Assembly: GCF_001854185.1 (NCBI RefSeq)
Contig: NZ_CP017603.1
Coordinates: 4,092,001 to 4,156,000, forward strand
DNA: 64,000 nt
From: Clostridium formicaceticum
Lineage (GTDB): Bacteria > Bacillota > Clostridia > Peptostreptococcales > Natronincolaceae
Direction of reading: 5' to 3'
Under the pieces are notes generated by a model, which saw only the letters and a list, made by a program, of their open reading frames with translations, was not told the DNA's origin and searched no databases. The stretch's first letter is position 1, and every line of letters starts with the position of its first letter. The translations under genes and the position numbers were made by a program. Positions 17,962 to 26,770 of this stretch are shown one piece after another.

Positions 17962-20637
17962 TTAACTATTATATCGCTCAATTTTCACTGCAGAAACCTT
18001 ATATTCAGCAGTCTTAGTAACAGGATCAAAAGCCGAATTCGTCAATTCATTTACCGGACTTTCTTTGTAGTGGAAGGTCATAAACAATAATCCTGGGGAA
18101 ACCCGTTCGGTAACCTTTACTCTGGTAATGATTGAACCTCTACGGGAACTAACCCTTATTTGATCACCATCTATTATACCTATCTCTTTTGCATCAACAG
18201 GGTTGATTTCTGCCAGCTCAAAGGGTCGTAAAGTATCAAGGTTCTTAGAGTGTCTTGTCATAATATTATAGTGGTATAACATCCGCCCAGTGGTCAATAG
18301 CTTAGGAAAAGCTTTATTCGTTAACTCAGCAGGAGCTTCATATTCAACACCTATGAAGAGTCCTTTTCCCCTAGGGAAACGACCTTCATGTAAGAATTTA
18401 GTACCCTTATGTTCTTCATCAGGACAAGGCCACTGTAATCCAACCTTATCAATTCTTTGATAGGTGATGCCAGCGTAACTGGGAACTAATTTCCTTATTT
18501 CCTCAAAAATTTCTTCCGAAGAACTGTATTTCATCTTATAACCTATTCGGCGGGCTAAATCACAAATAATTTCCCAATCTAAACGGCATTGACCTGGGGC
18601 CTCCACGGCTTTACGAACCCTTTGTATCCTTCTTTCTGTATTGGTAAAAGTTCCGTCTTTTTCAGCATAGCAAGCTGCTGGAAGAAAAACATCAGCATAA
18701 GTAGCCGTCTCGGTCATAAATAAATCTTGAACAACTAAAAACTCAAGCGCTTCAAAAGCCTTCCGAACATGATTAGCATCAGGATCAGTCAAAACAGGAT
18801 CTTCACCCATGACATACATTCCCTTCACGTTGCCAAGCAAAGCCTCATCTAGCATTTCCGGGATACGCAGACCTTTTTTATCAGATACATTTACACCCCA
18901 AGCCTGACTAAAGATAGCTACATTATTAGGATCTGTAACATCCTTATAACCTGGAAATACGTTAGGTAACGCCGCCAAGTCACAAGCACCCTGAACATTA
19001 TTTTGTCCCCGCAGAGGATTTACTCCGGCATTCTCAACCCCAACATGTCCAGTTACCATTGCTAAGTTGGCTAAGCACATAACATTAGCCGTCCCTGTTG
19101 TATGTTCAGTAATCCCTAAAGTATAAAAAATACCTGCCTTTGGCGTAAGAGCATATAACTCAGCCGTTTTATAAAGGGTTTCCACCGGAATACCTGTAAT
19201 TTCACTCACTCGTTCTGGTGTATAGGTTTGTGCTATCTTCCACATAGCATCAAAGCCTTCGCAGCGTTCTTCAATATATTGTCGATTTTCCCATCCCTTA
19301 TTTACGATAATGTTGATTAAACCATTAATCAAGGCGGCATCTGTTCCAGGGATTAGTGGTAACCACAAGGTAGCATATTCCGCCAATTCAGTACGGCGAG
19401 GATCTACTACAATGAGTTTAGCACCTCGTTTAGCTGCTCGTTTCATCTTGTTGCCGATGATTGGATGCGCCTCAGTAGCATTAGAACCAATAATAAAGAG
19501 AACATCATTATACTCTACTTCACTAATAGAGTTTGTCATTGCTCCACTTCCAAATGTGATGGCCAGACCGGCCACAGTAGGAGCATGTCATGTTCTAGCA
19601 CAGTGATCGACATTATTGGTGCCTATCACTGCCCGCATAAATTTTTGCATGACCCAGTTATCCTCATTGGTACAACGAGCAGAACTTAAAGCCGCAAGAG
19701 CATCACTACCATCTCTAGCTTTTATCTCTTTAAATTTAGTTGCTACTAAATTTAAAGCTTCATCCCATGTAGCTTTAACAAATTCCCCCTTCCTCTTAAT
19801 TAGTGGGGTAGTTATCCGATTAGGGCTATATATTAAATCAGTATGATATCTCCCCTTAACACATAAAGAACGACCATTAACAACGGCATCAGGAGTAGAA
19901 GTAACGCCGATAACTTTTCCCTCTTTTACATTTAAATCGAAATTACATCCTGTACCACAGAAAGGACATGTTGTTCTGACCTTCTCAACCTCCCATGGCC
20001 GAGTTCCCGCTATTTGCTTATTGCTTAAAGCACCTGTTGGACAAATGTCAACGCACTGACCACAAAAACGGCACTGTTCAATGCTTAGCGGTGCGTTAAA
20101 AGCTGTTGTGACTGTTGTATCAAACCCTCTACCCGTAAAGTCCACGGCTGACGTTACCTGAATTTCTTTACATACCCTAACACACTTGCCACATAAAATG
20201 CATTTGTTTTGATCACGTTGAATCAGATGGTTTTCATCATCGATAGGTAGATTTTTTCGAGCTCCCTCAAAAGTAGTTTTTCTTACATCATAACGATAAC
20301 AATAATCTTGAAGCTTACAAGAACCAGCTTTTTCACAAGTCAAACAGTCTTGTGGATGGTTAGCTAGCAAAAGGTCTAAAATCATTTTTCTAGTCTCTAT
20401 TACCTTTTCAGATTCAGTGTACACTACCATTCCTTCACTAACTGGTGTAGTACAAGATGCTGGTAGGTTGCGAAAACCTTCGACTTCTACTACGCAAATC
20501 CGGCAAGCACCGTCAGCTGTAAGATCCTTGTCATAGCAGAATGTTGGTATATCAATACCTACGCTCTGAGCAGCCTCTAAAATGGATGTTCCAACTTTTA
20601 CAGAAATGCTCACACCATTAATCTTTAGATTAACCAT
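17962..20637 (-). CDS. fdhA: Selenocysteine-containing formate dehydrogenase alpha subunit (NuoG-like, bis-MGD)
   Basis: One gene of 891 residues interrupted by an in-frame TGA at 19588-19590, read as selenocysteine 350 in CAR-T-Sec-H-APTVAGLA, the usual Sec/Cys position of formate dehydrogenases. Order: [2Fe-2S] ferredoxin domain (Cys34, 45, 48, 62); His94/Cys98/101/107 cluster; two [4Fe-4S] motifs (Cys146-156 and Cys189-199); a [4Fe-4S] at Cys224/227/231; then the molybdopterin (or tungsten-pterin) catalytic domain to the end. It oxidises formate or reduces CO2 in the cytoplasm. No beta/flavin subunit lies next to it, so its electron partner is elsewhere. Start has GGGAGGGAG upstream; a candidate operator lies at 20700-20735. 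A frameshift is ruled out because both parts share one frame. Confidence 0.96.
19561..19590 (-). promoter_or_regulatory. SECIS element of fdhA
   Basis: Immediately after the TGA, 18 nt lead to a loop GGTCT closed by UGGCC/GGCCA (extended by a G-U pair). This is the geometry and loop type of bacterial SECIS hairpins bound by SelB, such as that of E. coli fdhF. Confidence 0.85.
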
Positions 20638-20699
20638 ATTCTCCCTCCCTTTTAAATTTACAAAATTTTAAAATTTCTTCCAATTTAAGTTTATCTTCA

Positions 20700-20735
20700 A
20701 AATATCATTATGTCAATACTGGCATAATGATATTT
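20700..20735. promoter_or_regulatory. Candidate Mo/W-responsive operator upstream of fdhA
   Basis: Perfect 13-nt arms AAATATCATTATG and CATAATGATATTT around the spacer TCAATACTGG, about 63 bp before the fdhA start. Shares core and spacer pattern (TCAAT-C-GG) with 17203-17250 upstream of moeA. Confidence 0.7.
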
Positions 20736-20899
20736 ATCTATAATTATTTTTGTTGAGATATCTCATATTGCCTCTTACTTGTAACTTATTCATCATTAAA
20801 ATATAATAATAATTGAAAGACGTGTTTTAATTTTCTGTAAATATAGTACATAGAAATAATAGTATCAAGATTATCATGATTTTTTAGGGGGGTAAAGTA

Positions 20900-21667
20900 A
20901 TGATTGTTGTTGATGAAACATGCTGCATTTGTGGTAATTTAAGTACTTTTGAGATTATGGAGGGGGCTGCTTGTTTTAGAGAGGCTAAGTGCAGTTCCTG
21001 TGGAGCGCGTCTAAGAAATTCTGACTTGGCAAGGGTGCTTATTGATGAAATTGCATATCCTTCTTCATCACTTAAGGATTGCTTTCATACTTTCAAAGAG
21101 ATGCGTATTTTAGAGGCTCAGGCTTCAGGACCGATTCACGAAGCTTTCAAGCAATTACCCGGTTATGTTTGTTTTGAGTATTTTGATGGGGTTAAGCCTG
21201 GAGAATTTGTAGATGGTATTTTATGTAATGATCTTGAACACTTGACCTTTGATGATAATAGTTTTGATATGATTATCACACAAGATGTCATGGAGCATGT
21301 GATAAACCCTGACAAAGCCTTTGCTGAAATAAGTCGGGTGCTGAAGAAAAATGGTCGTCATATCTTTACAATCCCCTTCCACGAAGGGCGATCTACCATT
21401 TTCCGTTCCGAACTACCTCAAATCCACCATGGAGATCCCCTCCGTAGTAGCGGTGCACTGGTGAATATTGATTGGGGAGATGATATTGGAGCATTCATTG
21501 ATAAGCACGGAATGAAAACAACTTCAGTAATAGCTCACCGATTTTATAGACCTGAGGAGATTACTAATGTGGATCAGAGCTATGAGGAATATTTAACGAC
21601 AGAACGTATAAAATATTTTCGCTATAATTCTATCGTGTTTGTCTCTGAAAAAGTGGAACCTGAATAA
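20900..21667 (+). CDS. Class I SAM-dependent methyltransferase with N-terminal zinc-ribbon
   Basis: 255 residues. The N-terminus carries two CxxC pairs (CCIC and CSSC, about residues 8-35), a rubredoxin-like zinc knuckle. A methyltransferase type 11 core follows with FDDNSFDMIITQDVMEHV and FAEISRVLKKNGRHIFTIPF. The SAM-binding glycine motif is degenerate, so activity is uncertain. Such proteins often modify sugars or lipids; substrate unknown. ATG follows AGGGGGGTAAAGTA. It converges on the ABC operon to its right. About 90 bp including its upstream region and first codons recur at 33746-33866, where the rest of the gene is missing. Confidence 0.8.
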   Translation: MIVVDETCCICGNLSTFEIMEGAACFREAKCSSCGARLRNSDLARVLIDEIAYPSSSLKDCFHTFKEMRILEAQASGPIHEAFKQLPGYVCFEYFDGVKPGEFVDGILCNDLEHLTFDDNSFDMIITQDVMEHVINPDKAFAEISRVLKKNGRHIFTIPFHEGRSTIFRSELPQIHHGDPLRSSGALVNIDWGDDIGAFIDKHGMKTTSVIAHRFYRPEEITNVDQSYEEYLTTERIKYFRYNSIVFVSEKVEPE

Positions 21668-21735
21668 TAATAAGTTGGATGAAGCTATAGTCCTTTAAAA
21701 TCAGTGCATGGATTTAAATAAAATTTAACATAGAA

Positions 21736-21767
21736 GAATCAGGTGGAGACGCTACTTCACCTGATTC
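21736..21767 (+). terminator. Hairpin downstream of the methyltransferase
   Basis: Perfect 10-bp stem GAATCAGGTG/CACCTGATTC with a 12-nt loop, 70 bp past the methyltransferase stop. No T-run follows, so termination is uncertain. The loop word GACGCTACTT resembles AACGCTACTT at 33874, in the relic copy. Confidence 0.4.
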
Positions 21768-21855
21768 AAAATCCATTTGCATCATGAAATTAGTTGTTTT
21801 ATCTACAATAGCCTTAATCCAATAAAATAGTTTTATAAAGAATCTATTACCCTAT

Positions 21856-21999
21856 TTATGATGAGACTTCGTCTTTACATAGCTTGACCATTGTGGATCC
21901 TTCCAGAAAAAATTGGTGTTGATTTCCTTCCTGAATTAAATTCCATACCTTATTTTTGTCAATCACTGTTGTTCCCGCCAGCATGTCAATTCCATGTTC
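21856..21999 (-). pseudogene. C-terminal relic of a DUF364-like (putative heavy-metal chelation) gene
   Basis: Right after the ABC ATPase stop a minus-strand frame of 47 residues reads EHGIDMLAGTTVIDKNKVWN and so on, ending CKDEVSS and TAA. The pattern (G-D-hydrophobic-x-G-T-x-V-x-D, then V...I.EG) resembles the C-terminus of Rossmann-like DUF364 proteins, which often neighbour metal ABC transporters. No start or N-terminal part remains; an internal ATG would give only 41 residues. I read it as a deletion remnant; the family call is tentative. Confidence 0.5.
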
Positions 22000-22786
22000 A
22001 ATGGATTAACGGAACACAAGTCTTAACAGTGTTTCCTTTTGTATCCAGCATACTTGTTATTTTGACATCTATTCCATAAGCCGACTTTAAATTTTCTTCC
22101 GTCACAACTTCATCAACGCTTCCCACCATAAAAACATGATTCTGCTGCATCAAAGCTACCTTGTTGGAACACAGAAACACATGATTAGGAAAGTGAGAAG
22201 TCATAATGACCCCCAACCCTTTTTGGGAAAGTCTGTTAATCTGCTGCAATACACGTATCTGATTGCCAAAGTCCAAATTAGAAGTAGGTTCATCCATAAT
22301 CAAGATCTCTGGCTGTTGTGTCAAAGCACGGGCAATCAATACCATTTGTCTTTCTCCACCGCTGATTTCCGTATAAATTCGGTCTTTTAGAAAAGAAATT
22401 CCCAGTGTTTCCAATGCGTGTTCTGCAATTTCTTTGTCTGTTCTGGAAGGGGATGCAAACATCCCCAAATGAGCAGTCCTACCCATAATAACAACATCCA
22501 GAACAGTAAAGGGGAAAGGTGGCGTATGTGCTTGAGGGACATAGCCCACAGCCTTTGCCAGTTGTAGTTTTGAAGCGTTTTGAATATTTTTCCCATTTAA
22601 TAATATCTCTCCTCCTAATAGTTTCAAAAAACCTAAAATACTTTTAAATAAAGTGGTCTTCCCCACACCATTAGGTCCTAATAAGCATAATATCTCTCCT
22701 GACTGGATACTGAGAGAAATATTTTTTACTACTTTTTTTGTTCCATAGCCACAAACAGCACCTCTGACTTCTAATCTCATATCCAT
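21998..22786 (-). CDS. FecE/BtuD-type ABC transporter ATP-binding protein
   Basis: 262 residues, cytoplasmic ATPase of an iron-siderophore/B12/molybdate-type importer. Walker A GPNGVGKT, Q-loop AVGYVPQAH, signature SGGERQM, Walker B ILIMDEPTSNLD and a switch histidine in VIMTSHFP. It overlaps the permease gene by 10 nt, so coupling is tight. It drives uptake through the permease encoded upstream. Substrate is inferred from context only: nearby molybdenum genes make molybdate or tungstate plausible, as in the related MolBCA system, but iron or corrinoid cannot be excluded. Confidence 0.92.
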   Translation of the reverse strand: MDMRLEVRGAVCGYGTKKVVKNISLSIQSGEILCLLGPNGVGKTTLFKSILGFLKLLGGEILLNGKNIQNASKLQLAKAVGYVPQAHTPPFPFTVLDVVIMGRTAHLGMFASPSRTDKEIAEHALETLGISFLKDRIYTEISGGERQMVLIARALTQQPEILIMDEPTSNLDFGNQIRVLQQINRLSQKGLGVIMTSHFPNHVFLCSNKVALMQQNHVFMVGSVDEVVTEENLKSAYGIDVKITSMLDTKGNTVKTCVPLIH

Positions 22787-23856
22787 CCCCTCTTTCCCTT
22801 CAACAAAAGATAAATAAAAAACGGTGCGCCTATTAACGAAGTAAGAATACCAAGTGGAATCTCCAAAGGAAATGCAGTCCTTGCCACATTATCCACGATT
22901 AGAAGAAATATACTCCCCACCAAAAATGAAGCCGGTAATAATACTTTATAATTGGGACCCACAAGCATCCTTACAAAATGAGGTATAACCAGACCAATCC
23001 ATCCAATCATGCCACACACAGAAACAGAAGCAGCCGTCAAGAGTGTAGAACAAATAACAATCACCAGTCTGAGCTTAGATGTATCAATGCCTAAGGCTTT
23101 TGCTTCTTCTTCTCCAAAGGATAAAACATTTAATTTCCATCGGAGAAGCAAAAGAGGTACAGCCCCTAATACAACAGGAATAATCATCATCCTAACATCC
23201 TTCATCGTAATACTTGACAATCCTCCCATCAACCAAAAGGTAATTTCAGGAAGTTTACTGTAAGGATCCGCTAAATATTTTGTCATAGAAATGAAGGAGG
23301 AAAACAAAGTTGATACCACCATACCCGTCAGTACCAATACCAATACAGCATTATTTCCCCTTCCAATGATGCTGCTGACAACAAATGTCAGTGCTACCGC
23401 CCCCAGTCCCATCAGAAATGAAGACGCTTGTATTCCTACGATTCCCAAAGACATCAAAATGCCTAACGCTGCTCCAAAACCCGCTCCCGCTGAAGCCCCC
23501 AAAATATCAGGAGATACCATAGGGTTTTTGAATAACCCTTGGTAGGAAGCTCCTGACACAGATAGTGCAGCGCCAACAAGCATGGCAGCAAATATTCTCG
23601 GAATTCTTACTTTAAATATTACTGTCTCAACAGTATCCGGCCATGTGGCTTCTAGTCGGAATATTTTAGAAAAGAAAATATTCAATATCTCGGAGATAGA
23701 AATCGCGTATCGCCCCAAGGTAAAGGATATGAAAAAGACTGCAATAAGCAAGAAAACCAGAATAATCATCATGTAGTTTATACCACAAGTTAGTTGTTCA
23801 TATTTACGAATACCATGGGTTTTTATACTCTCTTCTAATTCATTTACCTTTTGCAC
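22777..23856 (-). CDS. FecCD/BtuC-type ABC transporter permease
   Basis: 359 residues with nine or ten membrane helices. FecCD marks include RIPRIFAAMLVGAALSVSGA, NPMVSPDILGASAGAGFGAA, GMIGWIGLVIPHFVR and the C-terminal EIPLGILTSLIGAPFFIYLL. Begins at GTG 23856, 6 nt after GGGAGGTG. One permease gene implies a homodimer. It forms the membrane channel of the importer with the ATPase (overlapping downstream) and binding protein (16 bp upstream). Confidence 0.92.
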   Translation of the reverse strand: MQKVNELEESIKTHGIRKYEQLTCGINYMMIILVFLLIAVFFISFTLGRYAISISEILNIFFSKIFRLEATWPDTVETVIFKVRIPRIFAAMLVGAALSVSGASYQGLFKNPMVSPDILGASAGAGFGAALGILMSLGIVGIQASSFLMGLGAVALTFVVSSIIGRGNNAVLVLVLTGMVVSTLFSSFISMTKYLADPYSKLPEITFWLMGGLSSITMKDVRMMIIPVVLGAVPLLLLRWKLNVLSFGEEEAKALGIDTSKLRLVIVICSTLLTAASVSVCGMIGWIGLVIPHFVRMLVGPNYKVLLPASFLVGSIFLLIVDNVARTAFPLEIPLGILTSLIGAPFFIYLLLKGKRGWI

Positions 23857-23872
23857 GAAAACACCTCCCTAT

Positions 23873-25024
23873 CTATTCGCCTCCTGCATTTTGAAGTAAT
23901 TGCTTCACTTCATCATCCGTCAGTTTTTTATTATAGAATTTTTCATAATATTCTTTAACCTCTGCCACTATGTCTATATCTACAAACTCAGGATATAAAA
24001 GATTTGCCAGCCATTTTACACCGATAATGCGATTTACGGAAGGTGGACGGTCAAACCAGTCAAAAGGATAAGAAGGAATTTGATAAACCCTTTTGTCTTT
24101 GACAGCCTTAAGTCCCTGCCAGTCGCTATTTTTAAACACATCAGCAAAGAATCCTTCTCCTCCTAAATCTTTATCATAACCTGTAATAATTATATCAGGG
24201 TCCCATTTGAGCACTTGTTCCAAAGATACTGCGGAACGCCCGTATCCTTGTTGCATAGGTACATCTGCAACATTGATACCACCTACAAAGTCAAGAACCT
24301 CCGTGTGAGAAGAACCCTTCGGATCTGTTTCAAGTCCTTTTGGTCCCTCTGCATAATACACGCTGACTCGGCTTTCCTCCGGCACGCTTTCTACTTGCAT
24401 TTTTATAGTTGAAATGGTCTTAAAACAATAATCTGCCAAGTCTTTACATCGATCTTGTTCTCCCATTATGTCTCCTACAAATTCGTATGCTTTGTCCAGT
24501 TTATCAAGTGGTGCTTCTACCATCACTACCGGTATTCCGATTTGTTCCTGTAGATTATCCGCCAGTTCTTTCTGGGAATCCCCCAGCTCTCCAATGGCAA
24601 AAATAACATCAGGATGTACACGGATAATTTCTTCTATATTCCCTTTATTATTCTTTCCTGACCATGACCCGAGAACTGGCAAATCCCAATACTTTTCCGG
24701 AATATATTTTTTCTCCCCCTGTGCCAAAGGAAACCCCCATCCTGCAAGCTTGTCCGGATTAATGGTATAAAGCAGGACAATACCGATCTGACCCGTAGTA
24801 TAAACCTTTTTAATTTCCGTAGGAACCTCCACAGTACGCCCTGCCATGTCTACAACCTTTCTAGTCTCATTGCCCTGAACATTACTTTTTTGTTCATCCA
24901 TTCGCTGGGATTGTTCTGTAGAAACCTGTTCATTTTGTTTTTCAACAGCTTTACCACAGCCACCAAGCACTAGTGATACTATTAATAAAACTACTATCAT
25001 CTTCATATACGCCTTAGCCTTCAT
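23873..25024 (-). CDS. Lipoprotein substrate-binding protein of the FecCD-type importer
   Basis: 383 residues. Signal peptide with lipobox LGGC (Cys23), so tethered outside the membrane. The rest is a class III periplasmic-binding fold (VVDMAGRTVEVP at the start, then two lobes joined by a long helix). The WFDRPPSVNRIIGVKWLANL segment is typical of the BtuF/MolA-like branch. Ligand unknown; MolA-like proteins take molybdate or tungstate and others take siderophores or corrinoids. Lies in the operon between the ABC/DUF1858 gene and the permease. Confidence 0.88.
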   Translation of the reverse strand: MKAKAYMKMIVVLLIVSLVLGGCGKAVEKQNEQVSTEQSQRMDEQKSNVQGNETRKVVDMAGRTVEVPTEIKKVYTTGQIGIVLLYTINPDKLAGWGFPLAQGEKKYIPEKYWDLPVLGSWSGKNNKGNIEEIIRVHPDVIFAIGELGDSQKELADNLQEQIGIPVVMVEAPLDKLDKAYEFVGDIMGEQDRCKDLADYCFKTISTIKMQVESVPEESRVSVYYAEGPKGLETDPKGSSHTEVLDFVGGINVADVPMQQGYGRSAVSLEQVLKWDPDIIITGYDKDLGGEGFFADVFKNSDWQGLKAVKDKRVYQIPSYPFDWFDRPPSVNRIIGVKWLANLLYPEFVDIDIVAEVKEYYEKFYNKKLTDDEVKQLLQNAGGE

Positions 25025-25054
25025 AACCGTATCTTCCTTTCTTTTAAACCTCTC

Positions 25055-26074
25055 TTAAATTTCAAAAAAATCTCTTGCATCAAATTCAATTTTTTTTCCT
25101 CTTCGAAGCATGTTTCGAAGTTCTACCAGCCTAGCATCCAATCGCTGCAATAGTTTAAGATTTCCACGCTCTACTTGACTGGTTTCTATGATTTTACTAA
25201 TTCCACCATTTTTAATCACAATTCTTTTATCCCCCAACAAAGCCAAAATAGGGTCATGGGTAGACATTAATACAATTTTTTCTTTCTTAACTAAAAGCTC
25301 TAGGGCTTTCTTGCGATCAACTCCAGCATTTTCAATCTCATCAATTAATACAATAGGAGATGTGCTGAGAAGAGCTGTATCCGCAATCATCAAAGCTCTG
25401 GATTGTCCGCCACTTAAAGCGGTAACTGGTGTATCCATGGTAAACTTTTCTCCTGCCAGTTCATTCGCACACTGAGCAATCATCTGTACTGCTTGGTCAA
25501 TATGAGAGACCATGCGACTTTCAGCATGCATTGTCACAAATTCCTCCACCGTCAGGTCCATAATGAAGTTCATATTTTGAGATAATTGAGCCACCAGCTT
25601 ATGTTCTATGGAAAAACGCTTATCTAGAGGTGGAATCTCTCCATTAAGTAGCACTCGTCTTCCTGTAGGGGTATCTTTTTGGGCTAGACATTCTATATCC
25701 GCCAGCAATCTGCTTTTCCCAGAACCCGTTGCTCCAACAATACATATAATTTCACCAGGTTTCATTGTCAAAGTAACATTTTCATGATTTCCTGATTTAT
25801 CCTGTCCCCCTATCACTGTAATTTCCTCTATAGTCAAGCTTGATTGCCTCTTAAGTTCACTTATTTTTTCCATAAATCCAATAAAGTGATTGAGTATTTG
25901 TTCCCGTTCCATGCCACAATCTTCAAGAAAGTCATCGGCAAGATTATATAAAAGTTCCTCAATTGTCAGACTGGTATGAAAATTTCTTATTCCTATGGAG
26001 ATGAAAAAATCCTCTACATAAGGATGCTCCTTTACGATTTGATCTAGTGTTGTTGATAATATGTATTCCTTCAT
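25055..26074 (-). CDS. ABC ATPase fused to an N-terminal DUF1858-like domain
   Basis: 339 residues. Residues 1-75 form a helical DUF1858-like domain (LDQIVKEHPYVEDFFISIGI) without the usual cysteines. Then an ABC ATPase: Walker A GATGSGKS, signature LSGGQSRALMIA, Walker B IVLIDEIENAG, switch region MSTHDP. No membrane segment and no cognate permease gene adjoins it, so it is not an ordinary transporter subunit. Its ATG directly follows the TAA of the GTPase gene. The same N-terminal domain type occurs in the solute-binding-like protein two genes upstream, hinting at a shared partner. Role in metal or cofactor handling is inference. Confidence 0.8.
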   Translation of the reverse strand: MKEYILSTTLDQIVKEHPYVEDFFISIGIRNFHTSLTIEELLYNLADDFLEDCGMEREQILNHFIGFMEKISELKRQSSLTIEEITVIGGQDKSGNHENVTLTMKPGEIICIVGATGSGKSRLLADIECLAQKDTPTGRRVLLNGEIPPLDKRFSIEHKLVAQLSQNMNFIMDLTVEEFVTMHAESRMVSHIDQAVQMIAQCANELAGEKFTMDTPVTALSGGQSRALMIADTALLSTSPIVLIDEIENAGVDRKKALELLVKKEKIVLMSTHDPILALLGDKRIVIKNGGISKIIETSQVERGNLKLLQRLDARLVELRNMLRRGKKIEFDARDFFEI

Positions 26075-26770
26075 TTAAATCACATTCTCCAAATCCATCT
26101 TTTTTATGTTGCCTGTCTGATAGTCCCCTCCGATTTTTGTTTCTCCCAAGCAATAGGAGCACAATGCAGCCGGCATGGAAAACCTTAAACGCTTTCCTTC
26201 AAGATCCAAAACATCCATGGCACTTTTAAGCTTTATACTGAGGTCAAAGGCTCCCTGTCCAGTAATGCCATTTACAAATGTTATAAATGCCCTGGGATTT
26301 GCCTGCTTTATTCTAAAGGAAAAAACTTCTCTTTCAGCCTGAGAAACAACATCACCCTTTGTGACAACTACGATATCTGCCAGCTTCAGCATAGGTCCTA
26401 TCTTTTTTGGGGTATTCACGCCAGAAAGACAGTCAATAACGCATACAGCCAAAACCTCCTTGATATGAGGGGAACAGCGGTTGCATAATCCAGCACTTTC
26501 GCTGATTAAAAAATCATACTGCTGTGTAACTCCCCAAGCTACACAATCTTCTATATTACTAATAAAAAAGTGATCTGGGCAAAGATTTCCCGAAAGCCCT
26601 ACCTTCACCGTTATACCTGCCTTTTCATACAGTTGGTCATCATAGGTGGACAGGCAGTCAAATTTCACAATACCAATTTTAAAATTCTCCCTCTTAAGGT
26701 ATTCCATTGTCTTTAATATGACAGAGGTCTTTCCCGATGAAGGGGGTCCAGATACTGTAATTAGTCGCAT
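26075..26770 (-). CDS. SIMIBI-class GTPase (CobW/HypB/UreG-like) with cysteine motifs
   Basis: 231 residues. P-loop SGPPSSGKTS at the N-terminus, KFDCLST and SESAGLCNRCSPHIKE in the middle, a TKGD guanine-specificity motif (VVVTKGDVV) and a C-terminal ALCSYCLGETKIGG segment. The CxxC pairs suggest metal binding, as in HypB, UreG and CobW metallochaperones. Stops and starts abut both neighbours with no gap, so it is produced with the ABC/DUF1858 and solute-binding-like proteins. A role in delivering a metal to an enzyme or cofactor is inferred; metal and client are unknown. Confidence 0.8.
   Translation of the reverse strand: MRLITVSGPPSSGKTSVILKTMEYLKRENFKIGIVKFDCLSTYDDQLYEKAGITVKVGLSGNLCPDHFFISNIEDCVAWGVTQQYDFLISESAGLCNRCSPHIKEVLAVCVIDCLSGVNTPKKIGPMLKLADIVVVTKGDVVSQAEREVFSFRIKQANPRAFITFVNGITGQGAFDLSIKLKSAMDVLDLEGKRLRFSMPAALCSYCLGETKIGGDYQTGNIKKMDLENVI

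Noticed and set aside
19562-19606. Formate dehydrogenase as two genes or a frameshifted pseudogene
   Set aside because: Both parts are in one frame, the TGA sits at the known Sec position and a SECIS hairpin with GGUCU loop follows.
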